DNA of 64,000 nt from Aquamicrobium sp. LC103 (lineage in GTDB: Bacteria > Pseudomonadota > Alphaproteobacteria > Rhizobiales > Rhizobiaceae): the NCBI RefSeq assembly GCF_001014615.2, contig NZ_LBCQ02000011.1, positions 124,001 to 188,000 on the forward strand, given 5' to 3'. The notes under the pieces are model-generated. The model was given only the letters and a program-made list of their open reading frames with translations, was not told the origin of the DNA and did not search any database. Below are positions 43,867 to 52,796 of the stretch, in pieces; position 1 is the first letter of the stretch, and each line of letters begins with the position of its first letter. Position numbers and translations under genes: made by a program.

Positions 43867-44028
43867 GGGGCTTCCCCGCTTTTGCCGGTACTCCCGCAAT
43901 TCCGCTTCCCTCCACCGTCTTCGGCGACCCTCTTTCCCTGCTTCTCAGGGGAGGAGCCGGCACGGCGGCCGTCAGCAATCTGGATCCTCCCCGTTCACGG
44001 TGGAGTGTGCCTGCTTCGCGCTCCGCTC

Positions 44029-45558
44029 TCAGTCGCCATCCATCGCGAAGGCGGTGTTGGCTCCCTTGGGTGCCAGAGCGCGCCAGATCACCGGACCGAG
44101 AACGGCGGCGATCGCGATCGCGTAGATCGTCAGCGCGATCGGCGAGTTGAACAGGAACGTCCAGTCGCCGCGATTGATCATCAGGCCCCTGCGCAGCTGT
44201 TCCTCGGCGAGCGGGCCGAGAATCGCGCCGACGAGAACCGGCGCGAGCGGATAGCCGAAGCGCCGCATGACGAAACCGATCAGTCCGAAGATCAGAAGCA
44301 GGATCAGCGAGAAGACCGAGCCTTCCGCGCCGACGATGCCGAGCGTGGCGAAGGTGAGGATGCCGGCATAGAGCCATGGCCGCGGGATCATCAGGAGCTT
44401 CACCCAGATGCCGACGAAAGGCAGGTTGAGGATCAGCAACATGAAATTCGCGATGAAGAGGCTCGCCACCAGGCCCCAGACGAGGTCCGGATTGTTGGTG
44501 AAGAGGAGCGGTCCCGGCTGCAGGCCGTATTGCTGGAAGCCGGCGAGCATGATCGCGGCGGTGGCAGACGTCGGCAGGCCGAGGGTGAGCAGCGGGATCA
44601 GCGTTCCCGCCGCAGACGCGTTGTTGGCGGATTCCGGGCCGGCGACGCCCTCGATCGCGCCCTTGCCGTTGTCGAATTCCTCCCGGGCGACGCCCTTCGC
44701 CAGTTTGCGCTCGGCGGAGTAGGAAAGGAAGGTCGGGATCTCCGCGCCGCCGGTCGGCAGCGGGCCGAAGCCGAAGCCGAGGATCGTGCCGCGCAGATAG
44801 GGCTTGATGCAGCGTTTCAGATCCTGCCAGGTGAGCCAGACCGAGCCTTTGACCGCCTCGACCTTCTCGTTCACGTCGAATTTCTGCGAGGCGATGTAGA
44901 GCGTCTCGCCGATGGCGAAGAGGCCGACGGCGATGACCGCGATCGAGATGTTGTCGCGCAGTTCGGGAACGCCGAAGGCGAGGCGGGCCTGGCCGGTGAG
45001 CTTGTCGATGCCGACGAGTCCGATGGCGAGGCCGAGAAAGAGCGCGGTGAGCCCGCGTGCGACGGAGCCGCCGAAGGCCGCCGAGACGGTCATGAAGGAA
45101 AGAACCATCAGCGCGAAATATTCGGCCGGCCCGAAGGAGAGCGCCACCATGACCATGAAGGGAGCGACGAGTGCCAGGCCGAAGGTGGCGACGGTCCCGC
45201 CGAAGAACGAGCCGATCGCCGACGCCGCCAGCGCCTTGCCGCCGCGCCCGTCGCGGGCCATGCGGTTGCCTTCCACCGCGGTCATGATCGACGCCGTCTC
45301 GCCCGGCGTGTTGAGCAGGATCGACGAGATCGCGCCGCCATACATGCCGCCGTAATAGATGCCGGCGAACATGATCATCGAGCCGGTGGCGCCGAAGGAG
45401 AGGCTGACCGGCAGCAGCAGCGCCACGGTGAGCGCCGGACCGATGCCCGGCATGACGCCCACGGCGGTGCCGAGGACGACGCCGATCAGCGCGAAGAGCA
45501 GGTTCATCGGCTGGGCCGCGACCGCGAGGCCGTCGAGAAGCAGGGAGAACGTATCCAT
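44029..45558 (-). CDS. tctA: Tripartite tricarboxylate transporter large permease TctA
   Basis: Large membrane subunit (509 residues, about 11-12 helices) of a TTT importer for carboxylates. Recognised by [17 protein letters not shown] near the N-terminus, the [20 protein letters not shown] block and [17 protein letters not shown]. It works with TctB and the periplasmic TctC encoded just upstream (12-bp and 10-bp gaps), so the three form one operon in the order tctC-tctB-tctA. Substrate (citrate, tartrate, aromatic acid or other) unknown. Confidence 0.95.
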   Translation of the reverse strand: MDTFSLLLDGLAVAAQPMNLLFALIGVVLGTAVGVMPGIGPALTVALLLPVSLSFGATGSMIMFAGIYYGGMYGGAISSILLNTPGETASIMTAVEGNRMARDGRGGKALAASAIGSFFGGTVATFGLALVAPFMVMVALSFGPAEYFALMVLSFMTVSAAFGGSVARGLTALFLGLAIGLVGIDKLTGQARLAFGVPELRDNISIAVIAVGLFAIGETLYIASQKFDVNEKVEAVKGSVWLTWQDLKRCIKPYLRGTILGFGFGPLPTGGAEIPTFLSYSAERKLAKGVAREEFDNGKGAIEGVAGPESANNASAAGTLIPLLTLGLPTSATAAIMLAGFQQYGLQPGPLLFTNNPDLVWGLVASLFIANFMLLILNLPFVGIWVKLLMIPRPWLYAGILTFATLGIVGAEGSVFSLILLLIFGLIGFVMRRFGYPLAPVLVGAILGPLAEEQLRRGLMINRGDWTFLFNSPIALTIYAIAIAAVLGPVIWRALAPKGANTAFAMDGD

Positions 45559-45570
45559 GGCTGATGGTCC

Positions 45571-46095
45571 CTAGCGGAAGAGGCCGACGAGCGTCCTTTC
45601 AACCGGTCCGGTGGGCAGCGAGAGGCCGAGACCGAGGCGGAAAAGGATGTAGAGGACGGCGGAAAAGAGAATGCCGACGATGACGGTCAGCCATAGCGGC
45701 TTCCGGCCCATGCCGCGCGCGGCGAAGCCGAACAGCGTGCCGGATGCCAGGATGAAGCCGAGCCCGAAGGTGAGGATGGCGATCTCCGCCAGGACCGCGC
45801 CCGCGACCCAGATGACCGGCGGATAGGTCATCTCCTCGCGCGGCGGAAATCGCCGCCGAACCGCCAGGAAGACGGTGGCGACGGCGAAGACGGCGAGGCC
45901 GGCGGCGACGAGGAAGGGGAATATCTCGGGGCCGAACTGGGCGTAACTGCGTCGCACCGGATAGCTGGATGCGTCCCACCAGATCAGGGCCGCCATCGCG
46001 GCGAGGCCGATCGCGATGGCGAGGCCACCGAAATCCGGCGTGCCCGGTTCGTGCGGAGGCCGGCTTTCGCCGACCTCCCGGGTTTCGGAAGCCAC
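45571..46095 (-). CDS. tctB: Tripartite tricarboxylate transporter small permease TctB
   Basis: Small membrane subunit, 174 residues with four helices (about 22-42, 58-78, 92-125, 135-160). Starts at a GTG (46095). The cytoplasmic N-terminus is unusually charged (ETREVGESRPPHEPG). Defined mainly by its place between tctC and tctA; sequence pattern YPVRRSYAQFGPEIFPFLVA also fits TctB. Confidence 0.88.
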   Translation of the reverse strand: MASETREVGESRPPHEPGTPDFGGLAIAIGLAAMAALIWWDASSYPVRRSYAQFGPEIFPFLVAAGLAVFAVATVFLAVRRRFPPREEMTYPPVIWVAGAVLAEIAILTFGLGFILASGTLFGFAARGMGRKPLWLTVIVGILFSAVLYILFRLGLGLSLPTGPVERTLVGLFR

Positions 46096-46105
46096 GGACC
46101 CCGTC

Positions 46106-47059
46106 CTATTGCTGGCTGATGCCGAGTTCGGCGAGGATGGCGGCCGTCTGTTCGATCTCGTCTTCGAGATAGGTCTGGAAATCGGCGCCGTCGAGATAGG
46201 TGTTCACCCATCCCTTGGTTTCGAGCTCCTTGTTCCAGGTCTCGGATTCGGCCATCGTGCGGATCGTCGTGGTGAGTTCCTCGCGCTGCTCGTCGCTGAG
46301 GCCGGGCGCGCCGGCGATCATGCGCCAGTTCTGAACGTCCACGTCATAGCCCTGCTCGACGAAGGTCGGTGCGTCGAGATAGTCCTGGCGCTCCGGCGCG
46401 GTGATGCCGATGACGCGCAGCGCGCCGGCCTCGATCTGCGAGGCGAATTCGCTGTAGCCGGAGATGCCGACCGTGACCTGGTTGCCGAGAAGCGCCGCCA
46501 GCGCCTCACCGCCGCCCGAATAGGGGATGTAGTTGATCTCCTCCGGCGCGACGCCGGCCGCCTTGACGAACATGCCTGCGGCGATGTGGTCGACGCCGCC
46601 GGCAGAGCCGCCGGCCCAAGTCACCGAGCCCGGATCGGCCTTGATCGCCTCGGCGAGCTGCTTGGCATCCTTGATCTCGCTCGCCGCCGGCACGACGACG
46701 ACGACATATTCGCCCGTCAGCCGCGCGATCGGCGTGACGTCGGCCAGGCTCACGGGCGAATCGTTGGCGATGATGGCGCCGACCATGACGTAGCCGCCGA
46801 CGATGGTCGCGCCGGCATCGCCCTTGGAATTGTTGACGAATTGCTGCAGGCCGATCGTACCGCCGGCACCGGCGACGTTTTCGACCTGAATGTTCTTGGC
46901 GAGGTTTTCCGCCTGCAGGGTCGACTGGATCGTGCGGGCCGTCTGGTCCCAGCCTCCGCCGGGACCGGCGGGCGCCATGATCTTCAACTCGGCCATCTGC
47001 GCGAAGGCGCCGGTCGCCGAAAAAAGCGCCGCGGCGGTGGCGAGTGCGATTCTTCTCAT
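46106..47059 (-). CDS. tctC: Tripartite tricarboxylate transporter substrate-binding protein TctC
   Basis: Periplasmic binding protein of 317 residues (Bug family). Signal peptide MRRIALATAAALFSATGAFA; then KIMAPAGPGGGWDQTAR, the Bug/TctC ligand loop, and VENVAGAGGTIGLQQFVN. The start at 47059 has GGGAGG upstream. First gene of the tct operon. Bug proteins of beta- and alphaproteobacteria bind many carboxylates, so the substrate remains open. Confidence 0.94.
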   Translation of the reverse strand: MRRIALATAAALFSATGAFAQMAELKIMAPAGPGGGWDQTARTIQSTLQAENLAKNIQVENVAGAGGTIGLQQFVNNSKGDAGATIVGGYVMVGAIIANDSPVSLADVTPIARLTGEYVVVVVPAASEIKDAKQLAEAIKADPGSVTWAGGSAGGVDHIAAGMFVKAAGVAPEEINYIPYSGGGEALAALLGNQVTVGISGYSEFASQIEAGALRVIGITAPERQDYLDAPTFVEQGYDVDVQNWRMIAGAPGLSDEQREELTTTIRTMAESETWNKELETKGWVNTYLDGADFQTYLEDEIEQTAAILAELGISQQ

Positions 47060-47200
47060 TGTGTCCTCCCAGACGATGGTTGGCCGGCGCGGGCCGGCGA
47101 TGAACGTTGATCCCAATTCCTGCATGCAGGGCGAGCCGCCATGCGATCCTGCTGAAGTCTACAGTAACGGCGGCAACCGTAAATCCCGGCGAAGGGGCTT

Positions 47201-48181
47201 CTACAGCGGCTTCCTGATCCATTTTCCGATGACGCCGACGACGCCCTCGCGGAAGAGGAGGACGGCGATGACGAAGATCACGCCCTGGATGACGGTGACC
47301 CACGCCCCGAAGGTCGCGAGGTAGTTCTGCATGGTGACGATGATGGCAGCGCCGACGATCGGGCCGAACACCGTTCCCATGCCGCCTATGAGCGTCATCA
47401 GAACCACTTCGCCGGACATCGACCAGTGCACGTCGGTGAGCGAGGCGAGCTGGAATACGATCGCCTTGGTGGCTCCGGCCAAGCCGGCAAGCGCTGCCGA
47501 CAGGACGAAGACGGCAAGCTTGTAGCGATTGACGCGGTAGCCGAGCGAGACGGCGCGCGGCTCGTTCTCGCGGATCGCCTTCAGCACCTGGCCGAAGGGC
47601 GAGTGGATGATGCGGTAGATGACGAGCAGGCCGGCGAAACTGATGGCGAGCACGACGAAATAGAGAGTGAAGTCGGAACGCAGGCTGAAAAGACCGAAAA
47701 GGTTGCCGCGCGGTACGTTCTGGATGCCGTCCTCGCCGCCGGTGAACGGAGCCTGCAACGAGAAGAAATAGACCATCTGCGCGAAGGCCAGCGTGACCAT
47801 GGCGAAGTAGATGCCCTGCCTGCGGATGGCGAGCGAGCCGATCGCGGCGCCGAGTATGGTCGCCGCCGCCGTGCCTGAAAGTATCGCTAGTTCGGGCGAC
47901 AGGCCCCATACCTTGGCTGCGTGCGCGGAGATGTAGCTCGCGGCGCCGAAATAGGCGGCATGGCCGAAGGAGAGCAGGCCGCCGAAGCCGAGCAGGAGGT
48001 TGAAGGCGCAGGCGAAGAGCGCGAAGCACAGCACCTTCATCAGGAAGATCGGATAGAGGAAGAAGGGTGCGGCCAGCGACAGCGCGAGCAGACCGGCGAA
48101 GATCAGCACGTGGTGGCGCGGCATCGCGCCGGCGCTCTGCTGGACGAGGATGGGCGAGGAAGTCTCGGTGACTGTGGTCAT
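47201..48181 (-). CDS. livM: Branched-chain amino acid-type ABC permease LivM
   Basis: Inner-membrane permease of a HAAT-type ABC importer, 326 residues, about 9-10 helices. Family blocks: NLLLGFGGLLSFGHAAYFG and GYRVNRYKLAVFVLSAALAGLAG, MTLIGGMGTVFGP. The ATG at 48181 shares one base with the livH stop (TGATG). The longer frame reaching 49279 re-reads livH and is not coding. Together with livH, the binding protein, livF and livG it forms a complete importer. Confidence 0.93.
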   Translation of the reverse strand: MTTVTETSSPILVQQSAGAMPRHHVLIFAGLLALSLAAPFFLYPIFLMKVLCFALFACAFNLLLGFGGLLSFGHAAYFGAASYISAHAAKVWGLSPELAILSGTAAATILGAAIGSLAIRRQGIYFAMVTLAFAQMVYFFSLQAPFTGGEDGIQNVPRGNLFGLFSLRSDFTLYFVVLAISFAGLLVIYRIIHSPFGQVLKAIRENEPRAVSLGYRVNRYKLAVFVLSAALAGLAGATKAIVFQLASLTDVHWSMSGEVVLMTLIGGMGTVFGPIVGAAIIVTMQNYLATFGAWVTVIQGVIFVIAVLLFREGVVGVIGKWIRKPL

Positions 48182-49068
48182 CACGCGGTTCTCCCGAACA
48201 GTCCGGCGGGCTTGATCAGCAGCACGATCGCCATGATGACGAAGATGACGACGGCCGACCCCTCGGGGTAGAAGACGCGGGTAAGGCCCTCGACGAGACC
48301 GAGCCCGAAACCGGTGACGATGGCGCCGAGGATCGAGCCCATGCCGCCGATCACCACCACCGCGAAGACGACGATGATCAGGTCGGCGCCCATATTGGGG
48401 TTGACCGAGTAGATCGGTGCGGCCAGCACGCCGGCGAAGGCTGCCAGTCCGACGCCGAAGCCGTAGGTCAGCGTGATCATGCGCGGCACGTTGATGCCGA
48501 AGGCGCCGACCAGCGTCGGGTTCTCGGTGGCGGCGCGCAGATACGCGCCGAGCCGCGTCTTCTCTATGACGAACCAGGTTCCGATGCACACGACCAGCGA
48601 GGCCGCGACCACCCAGCCGCGATAGTTGGGCAGGAACATGAAGCCCAGATTCTGGCCGCCGGCAAGCTGCGGCGGAATGGAATAGGGCAGGCCGGAAATG
48701 CCGTAATAATTGCGGAACAGGCCCTGGATGATGAGCGCGAGGCCGAAGGTCAGGAGCAGGCCGTAGAGATGGTCGAGATGGTAGAGCCGCGAGATCAGCA
48801 GCCGCTCGATGACGATGCCGAAGGCGCCGACGATGATCGGCACCAATAGCAGCGCCCACCAGTAGTTGATGCCGAGATAGTTGAGCAGCATCCAGGCCAC
48901 GAAAGCGCCCATCATATATTGCGCGCCATGGGTGAAATTGATGATGTTCAGAAGGCCGAAGATGATCGCCAGGCCGAGCGACAGCATCGCATAGAAGGCT
49001 CCATTGATCAGCCCGAGCAGCAACTGCCCGAACAATGCCTGCGGCGGTATTCCCAAGAGCTCGAACAT
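48181..49068 (-). CDS. livH: Branched-chain amino acid-type ABC permease LivH
   Basis: Second permease of the importer, 295 residues from the ATG at 49068 (MFELLGIPPQALFGQLLLG). Pattern GLINGAFYAMLSLGLAIIFG and NFTHGAQYMMGAF identify LivH. A longer reading to 49122 is outside the family. Coupled to livM by a one-base overlap. The cognate ligand may be amino acids, amides or urea; not determinable from the permease. Confidence 0.93.
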   Translation of the reverse strand: MFELLGIPPQALFGQLLLGLINGAFYAMLSLGLAIIFGLLNIINFTHGAQYMMGAFVAWMLLNYLGINYWWALLLVPIIVGAFGIVIERLLISRLYHLDHLYGLLLTFGLALIIQGLFRNYYGISGLPYSIPPQLAGGQNLGFMFLPNYRGWVVAASLVVCIGTWFVIEKTRLGAYLRAATENPTLVGAFGINVPRMITLTYGFGVGLAAFAGVLAAPIYSVNPNMGADLIIVVFAVVVIGGMGSILGAIVTGFGLGLVEGLTRVFYPEGSAVVIFVIMAIVLLIKPAGLFGRTA

Positions 49069-49142
49069 ACGATTTCCTGCTCCGTATCGACATCGGACGA
49101 CACGCCGGGACACGCCCGGCATGTCGGTTCGCGGTCAGCCGG

Positions 49143-50342
49143 TCACTTGACCAGCGGGCACTCGCCCTGGTCGAGCGGGCGGAAGGCCTTGTCGGCGGGA
49201 ATGGTGGAGACCGTCTCGTAATAGTCCCACGGACCCTTGGAATCTTCCGGCTTCTTGACCCGGAAAAGGTAGGAATCATGCGTCTTGCGGCCGTCGGCGC
49301 GCACCACGCCCTTGCCGAAGAGCGGGTCGTCGGTCGGCATCTCCTTCATCTTGGCCATCAGCGCCTCGGTCTCCTTGCCGCCGGTAGCCTCCACTGCCTT
49401 GAGATAGTGCAGCACCGAGGAGTAGACGCCGGCCTGGACCATGGTCGGCATCTTGCCGCCGTTCTTCTCGCCGAAGCGCTGCGACCATTCGCGGGTCTGG
49501 TCGCTGAGATCCCAGTAGAAGCTCTCGGTGAGGACCAGGCCCTGTGCCGTCTGCAGGCCGAGCGCGTGGATGTCGCTGATGAAGACGAGCAGGCCGGCAA
49601 GCGCCTGTCCGCCCTGCGTGATGCCAAATTCCGACGCCTGCTTGATCGAGTTGATCGTGTCGCCGCCGGCGTTCGCAAGGCCGATCACCTGCGCTCCCGA
49701 GGATTGCGCCTGGAGCAGGAAGGACGAGAAGTCGGTGCCGGGGAAGGGCGTGCGCACGCTGCCGACCACCTCGCCGCCGGCGGCCTTGACCACCTCGGAC
49801 GTGTCGCGTTCGAGCGCATGGCCGAAGGCGTAGTCGGCGGTGACGAAGAACCAGCTCTTGCCGCCGTTCTCAACCATGGCGCTGCCCGTGCCATGCGCGA
49901 GCTGCCATGTATCGTAGGTCCAATGGATGGTGTTGGGCGAGCATTGCGCGCCGGTCAGGTCGGACGTCGCCGCGCCTGAATTCATGAAGATCTTGTTCTT
50001 CTCGCGGGTGATCTCGTTGACCGCCAGAGCCACCGAGGACGTCGGCACGTCGACGATGAGGTCGACACCGTCCTGGTCGTACCATTGGCGGGCGATGTTG
50101 ACGCCCACGTCCGGTTTGTTCTGGTGATCCGCCGAGACGATCTCCACGGTGATGCCCTTGTCGGCTGCGCCGAAATCCTCGACCGCCATGCGCGCGGCGA
50201 TCACGGAGCCTTCGCCGGCGACGTCGGCATAGATGCCCGAGCGATCGTTGAGCACGCCGATCTTGACGGCCGTGTCGGCCAGCGCCGTCGTCGCGATCAG
50301 CGAGGCGGCGAGAGATGCCAAAAGAAATCCGGTCTTCCTCAT
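49143..50342 (-). CDS. ABC transporter substrate-binding protein (Peripla_BP_6)
   Basis: Periplasmic ligand-binding protein of the Liv-type importer, 399 residues, with a Sec signal (about 1-22, ending ALA). Sequence LNDRSGIYADVAGEGSVIAARMAVEDFG is the family start (partly quoted) and GGDTINSIKQA follows in the second lobe. This subgroup is often called LivK-like but binds varied ligands, including aromatic acids and amides. Between livH and livF in the operon. Confidence 0.9.
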   Translation of the reverse strand: MRKTGFLLASLAASLIATTALADTAVKIGVLNDRSGIYADVAGEGSVIAARMAVEDFGAADKGITVEIVSADHQNKPDVGVNIARQWYDQDGVDLIVDVPTSSVALAVNEITREKNKIFMNSGAATSDLTGAQCSPNTIHWTYDTWQLAHGTGSAMVENGGKSWFFVTADYAFGHALERDTSEVVKAAGGEVVGSVRTPFPGTDFSSFLLQAQSSGAQVIGLANAGGDTINSIKQASEFGITQGGQALAGLLVFISDIHALGLQTAQGLVLTESFYWDLSDQTREWSQRFGEKNGGKMPTMVQAGVYSSVLHYLKAVEATGGKETEALMAKMKEMPTDDPLFGKGVVRADGRKTHDSYLFRVKKPEDSKGPWDYYETVSTIPADKAFRPLDQGECPLVK

Positions 50343-50379
50343 TTCCTTCTCCTCCTAAGCGGCGCTTTGCGCCGGTTCC

Positions 50380-51126
50380 TCACACACCCAGATAGTTGTG
50401 GAGTTTCTCGATGTTCGCCTCGAGTTCCTCGTTGGGGATCATGTCGACGACCTTGCCCTGCTCGACGACGAAGTGCCTGTCGGCCACCGACGATGCGAAG
50501 CGGAAGTTCTGCTCGACGAGCACGATGGTGAAGCCCTCGCGCTTCAGCCGCGCGATCGTATGGCCGATCTGCTGGACGATGACGGGGGCGAGTCCCTCGG
50601 TCGGCTCGTCGAGCAGGAGCAGCTTCGCGCCGGTGCGCAATATGCGCCCGATCGCCAGCATCTGCTGCTCGCCGCCGGAAAGCTTGGTGCCCTGGCTGGA
50701 AAGCCGTTCCTTCAGGTTCGGAAAGAGCTCGAATATCTGCTCGACGGAGAGCCCGCCGGGCCGCACCTGCGGCGGCAGCATCAAATTCTCCTCCACCGAC
50801 AGGGAAGAGAAGATGCCGCGTTCCTCCGGGCAGAAGGCGATGCCCGTGCGCGCCACCCAGCGTGCCGGCAGGTGCATCAGTTCGTTGCCCTCGAAGACGA
50901 CGGAGCCCTTTCGCTTGGGCAATATGCCCATGATCGCCTTCATCGTGGTGGACTTGCCCGCGCCGTTGCGCCCGAGCAGCGTGACGACCTCGCCTTGGCG
51001 CACGTCGAAATTTATGCCGTGCAGCACATGGCTCTCGCCATACCAGGCCTGGAGGTCCTTGACGACGAGAAGGGGGGCATCGCCCGCCTTCGTGCGCGGT
51101 GCGGTGGCGAGTGCGGCGTCAGCCAT
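50380..51126 (-). CDS. livF: ABC transporter ATP-binding protein LivF
   Basis: ATPase of the Liv-type importer, 248 residues. Walker A is GRNGAGKST (about 52-60), the signature LSGGEQQMLAIGR, Walker B LLLLDEPTEGLAP, and the switch His is replaced by Gln in LVEQNF, which is normal for LivF. Overlaps livG by 8 bp. Confidence 0.94.
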   Translation of the reverse strand: MADAALATAPRTKAGDAPLLVVKDLQAWYGESHVLHGINFDVRQGEVVTLLGRNGAGKSTTMKAIMGILPKRKGSVVFEGNELMHLPARWVARTGIAFCPEERGIFSSLSVEENLMLPPQVRPGGLSVEQIFELFPNLKERLSSQGTKLSGGEQQMLAIGRILRTGAKLLLLDEPTEGLAPVIVQQIGHTIARLKREGFTIVLVEQNFRFASSVADRHFVVEQGKVVDMIPNEELEANIEKLHNYLGV

Positions 51127-51874
51127 GTCCGGCTCCGATATAGGCTTCGACGACCCGCTCGTCCTTGGAAACGGTGGCGTAGTCGCCCTCCGCCAGCACC
51201 TTGCCGCGGGCGAGCACGGTGATCGTGTCGGAGAGCGAGGCCACCACCGACAGGTTGTGCTCGACCATCAGGATGGTCCGGTTCTTGGAAATCCGCTTGA
51301 TCAGAGCTGAAATGCGGTCGACGTCCTCATGGCTCATGCCGGCCATCGGCTCGTCGAGCAGCAGCATTTCCGGATTGAGCGCCAGCGTGGTGGCGATCTC
51401 CAGCGCACGCTTGCGGCCGTAGGAGAGCTCGCTCGCATTCACCTTCTCGAATTCGGAAAGGCCGACATCGGCGAGCAGCGCGCGCGCCTCGTCGTCGAAC
51501 TCTGCGAGCACTTTCTGCGAGCGCCAGAAATCGAACGAATCGCCGCGTCGCCGCTGCAGCGCGATGCGCACGTTCTCCAGCGCGGTCAGATGCGGAAACA
51601 CCGCCGAGATCTGGAAGGAACGCACGAGGCCGAGCCGGGCGATGTCGGCGGGCGACATCGCCGTGATGTCCTTGCCCTTGTAGGTGATCGTTCCCCGCGT
51701 CGGCGAGAGGAATTTCGTCAGGAGGTTGAAGCACGTCGTCTTGCCGGCGCCGTTCGGTCCGATCAGGGCGTGGATCGAACCTTCCCTCACATTCAGTCCG
51801 ACGCCGTTGACGGCGAAGAACCCTTTGAATTCCTTGGTTAAATTCTCAGCGGCCAGAATGACGCCGTCACTCAT
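51119..51874 (-). CDS. livG: ABC transporter ATP-binding protein LivG
   Basis: ATPase partner of LivF, 251 residues from the ATG at 51874. Walker A GPNGAGKTT, signature LSYGRKRALEIATTLA, Walker B MLLLDEPMAGMS, switch His in MVEHNLSVV. The LivG-type insertion with LVRSFQISAVFPHLTALENV is present (partly quoted). First gene of the operon livG-livF-binding protein-livH-livM. Confidence 0.94.
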   Translation of the reverse strand: MSDGVILAAENLTKEFKGFFAVNGVGLNVREGSIHALIGPNGAGKTTCFNLLTKFLSPTRGTITYKGKDITAMSPADIARLGLVRSFQISAVFPHLTALENVRIALQRRRGDSFDFWRSQKVLAEFDDEARALLADVGLSEFEKVNASELSYGRKRALEIATTLALNPEMLLLDEPMAGMSHEDVDRISALIKRISKNRTILMVEHNLSVVASLSDTITVLARGKVLAEGDYATVSKDERVVEAYIGAGHG

Positions 51875-52216
51875 CGATACCTCATGCTCACAATGAGGCG
51901 CGGGGCTCGAGAGCGACGCGCCCATCGACGTTGTGAGATCCTCCCCCCGAGGTTCCCTTTATTTCCGTTCCCATGGGCGGTCTGTCGCCGCCCGTCGGTC
52001 AAGCATGCACAACCCTGCGTGATACGCAAGCTGCCCGCAATGCGCCGAGAGCCGGAAAGGAGCGTCCGCGTGAACCGAGCGTATGTTTCGCCGTATCTGC
52101 CTAGACTAAAGTATGATCCATGGATGGCGGGCGCGGTATCGCCACATTGACTGTGGAAGGGTTTTGGGGACAGGGTCAGCCGGACGCCTCGAACGATACC
52201 AGCACTGTGCCTCGCC
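51875..52216. other. Divergent promoter region between livG and the Rrf2 gene
   Basis: 342 bases with no convincing gene. Two small dyads are visible: CCTCAT-7-ATGAGG at 51880-51898, which covers the livG ribosome site on the minus strand, and CCACA-TTGAC-TGTGG at 52142-52156, 61 bases before the Rrf2 start. Either could be an operator. Short open frames here show no coding signal. Confidence 0.5.
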
Positions 52217-52696
52217 ATGATCTCGCAAAAAGCCAAATACGCCCTTCGTGCTCTCCTGGCCCTGGCCAAGACGCGCGATCCGAACGACGTCGTCATGATC
52301 TCCGACATCGCCGAAAAGCAGCGGATTCCGAAGAAATTCCTGGAGCAGATCCTGCTCGACCTGAAGCATCACGGCATCGTCGCGAGCCGCCGCGGCAAGG
52401 CGGGCGGCTACATGCTTTTGAAGCGGCCGGACGAAATCACCTACGGCGAAGTGATGCGGATCGTCGACGGACCCCTGGCGCAATTGCCCTGCCTCAGCAA
52501 GACCGCCTACCGGCGCTGCGAGGATTGCGAGAACGAGGCGGCTTGCGAGGTGCGGCATGTCTTTGCCCGTGTGGCGGAGACGACGCGGGCGATCCTCGAC
52601 GGCACCACGCTGGCGGACAGCCTGACGGAGGACGCCGCGCCGGCGGAAGGTCTAGTAGCAAGAACTAAAAATCGCTTCCGGCTATTCGCGGGCTGA
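52217..52696 (+). CDS. Rrf2-family regulator with four cysteines
   Basis: Transcription regulator of 159 residues. The Rrf2 winged HTH occupies about 1-85 (SDIAEKQRIPKKFLEQILLDL and SRRGKAGGYML). Cysteines are at 92, 101, 104 and 110; IscR and RirA use three cysteines in this region to bind an Fe-S cluster. An Fe-S or redox-sensing function is therefore likely but inferred. It lies 100 bp upstream of the sulfate importer genes on the same strand, so it is probably their regulator, in the manner of CymR. Confidence 0.88.
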   Translation: MISQKAKYALRALLALAKTRDPNDVVMISDIAEKQRIPKKFLEQILLDLKHHGIVASRRGKAGGYMLLKRPDEITYGEVMRIVDGPLAQLPCLSKTAYRRCEDCENEAACEVRHVFARVAETTRAILDGTTLADSLTEDAAPAEGLVARTKNRFRLFAG

Positions 52697-52713
52697 CGGA
52701 ACCAAATTCCGTC
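52695..52713. promoter_or_regulatory. Inverted repeat at the end of the Rrf2 gene
   Basis: GACGGAA (52695-52701), CCAAA, TTCCGTC (52707-52713), starting inside the Rrf2 stop codon and about 84 bp before the sulfate-binding protein gene. It may be a regulator site for the cys genes or an attenuating hairpin; the following sequence has no strong T-run. Confidence 0.4.
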
Positions 52714-52796
52714 GAACGGGTTCATTTTGAGATTGGATTGCGTTTCAAAAGACGACCAGGCCTATAGGGTTTTCATGCTTTGTCATGGAGGTAGTC

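Noticed and set aside
42349-45564. Long antisense frames opposite the MATE gene (42349-43899, minus) and tctA (43882-45564, plus)
   Set aside because: Asp/His/Arg/Gln-rich shadow translation; genuine membrane-protein genes lie on the other strand.
47201-49279. 692-residue frame that looks like a fusion upstream of livM
   Set aside because: The first half is livH read in the wrong frame; livM starts at 48181 with a one-base overlap to livH.
52738-52768. TTGCGT and TATAGG as a sigma-70 promoter before the sulfate-binding protein gene
   Set aside because: The spacer is 19 bases and both boxes are poor matches; kept out of the feature list.
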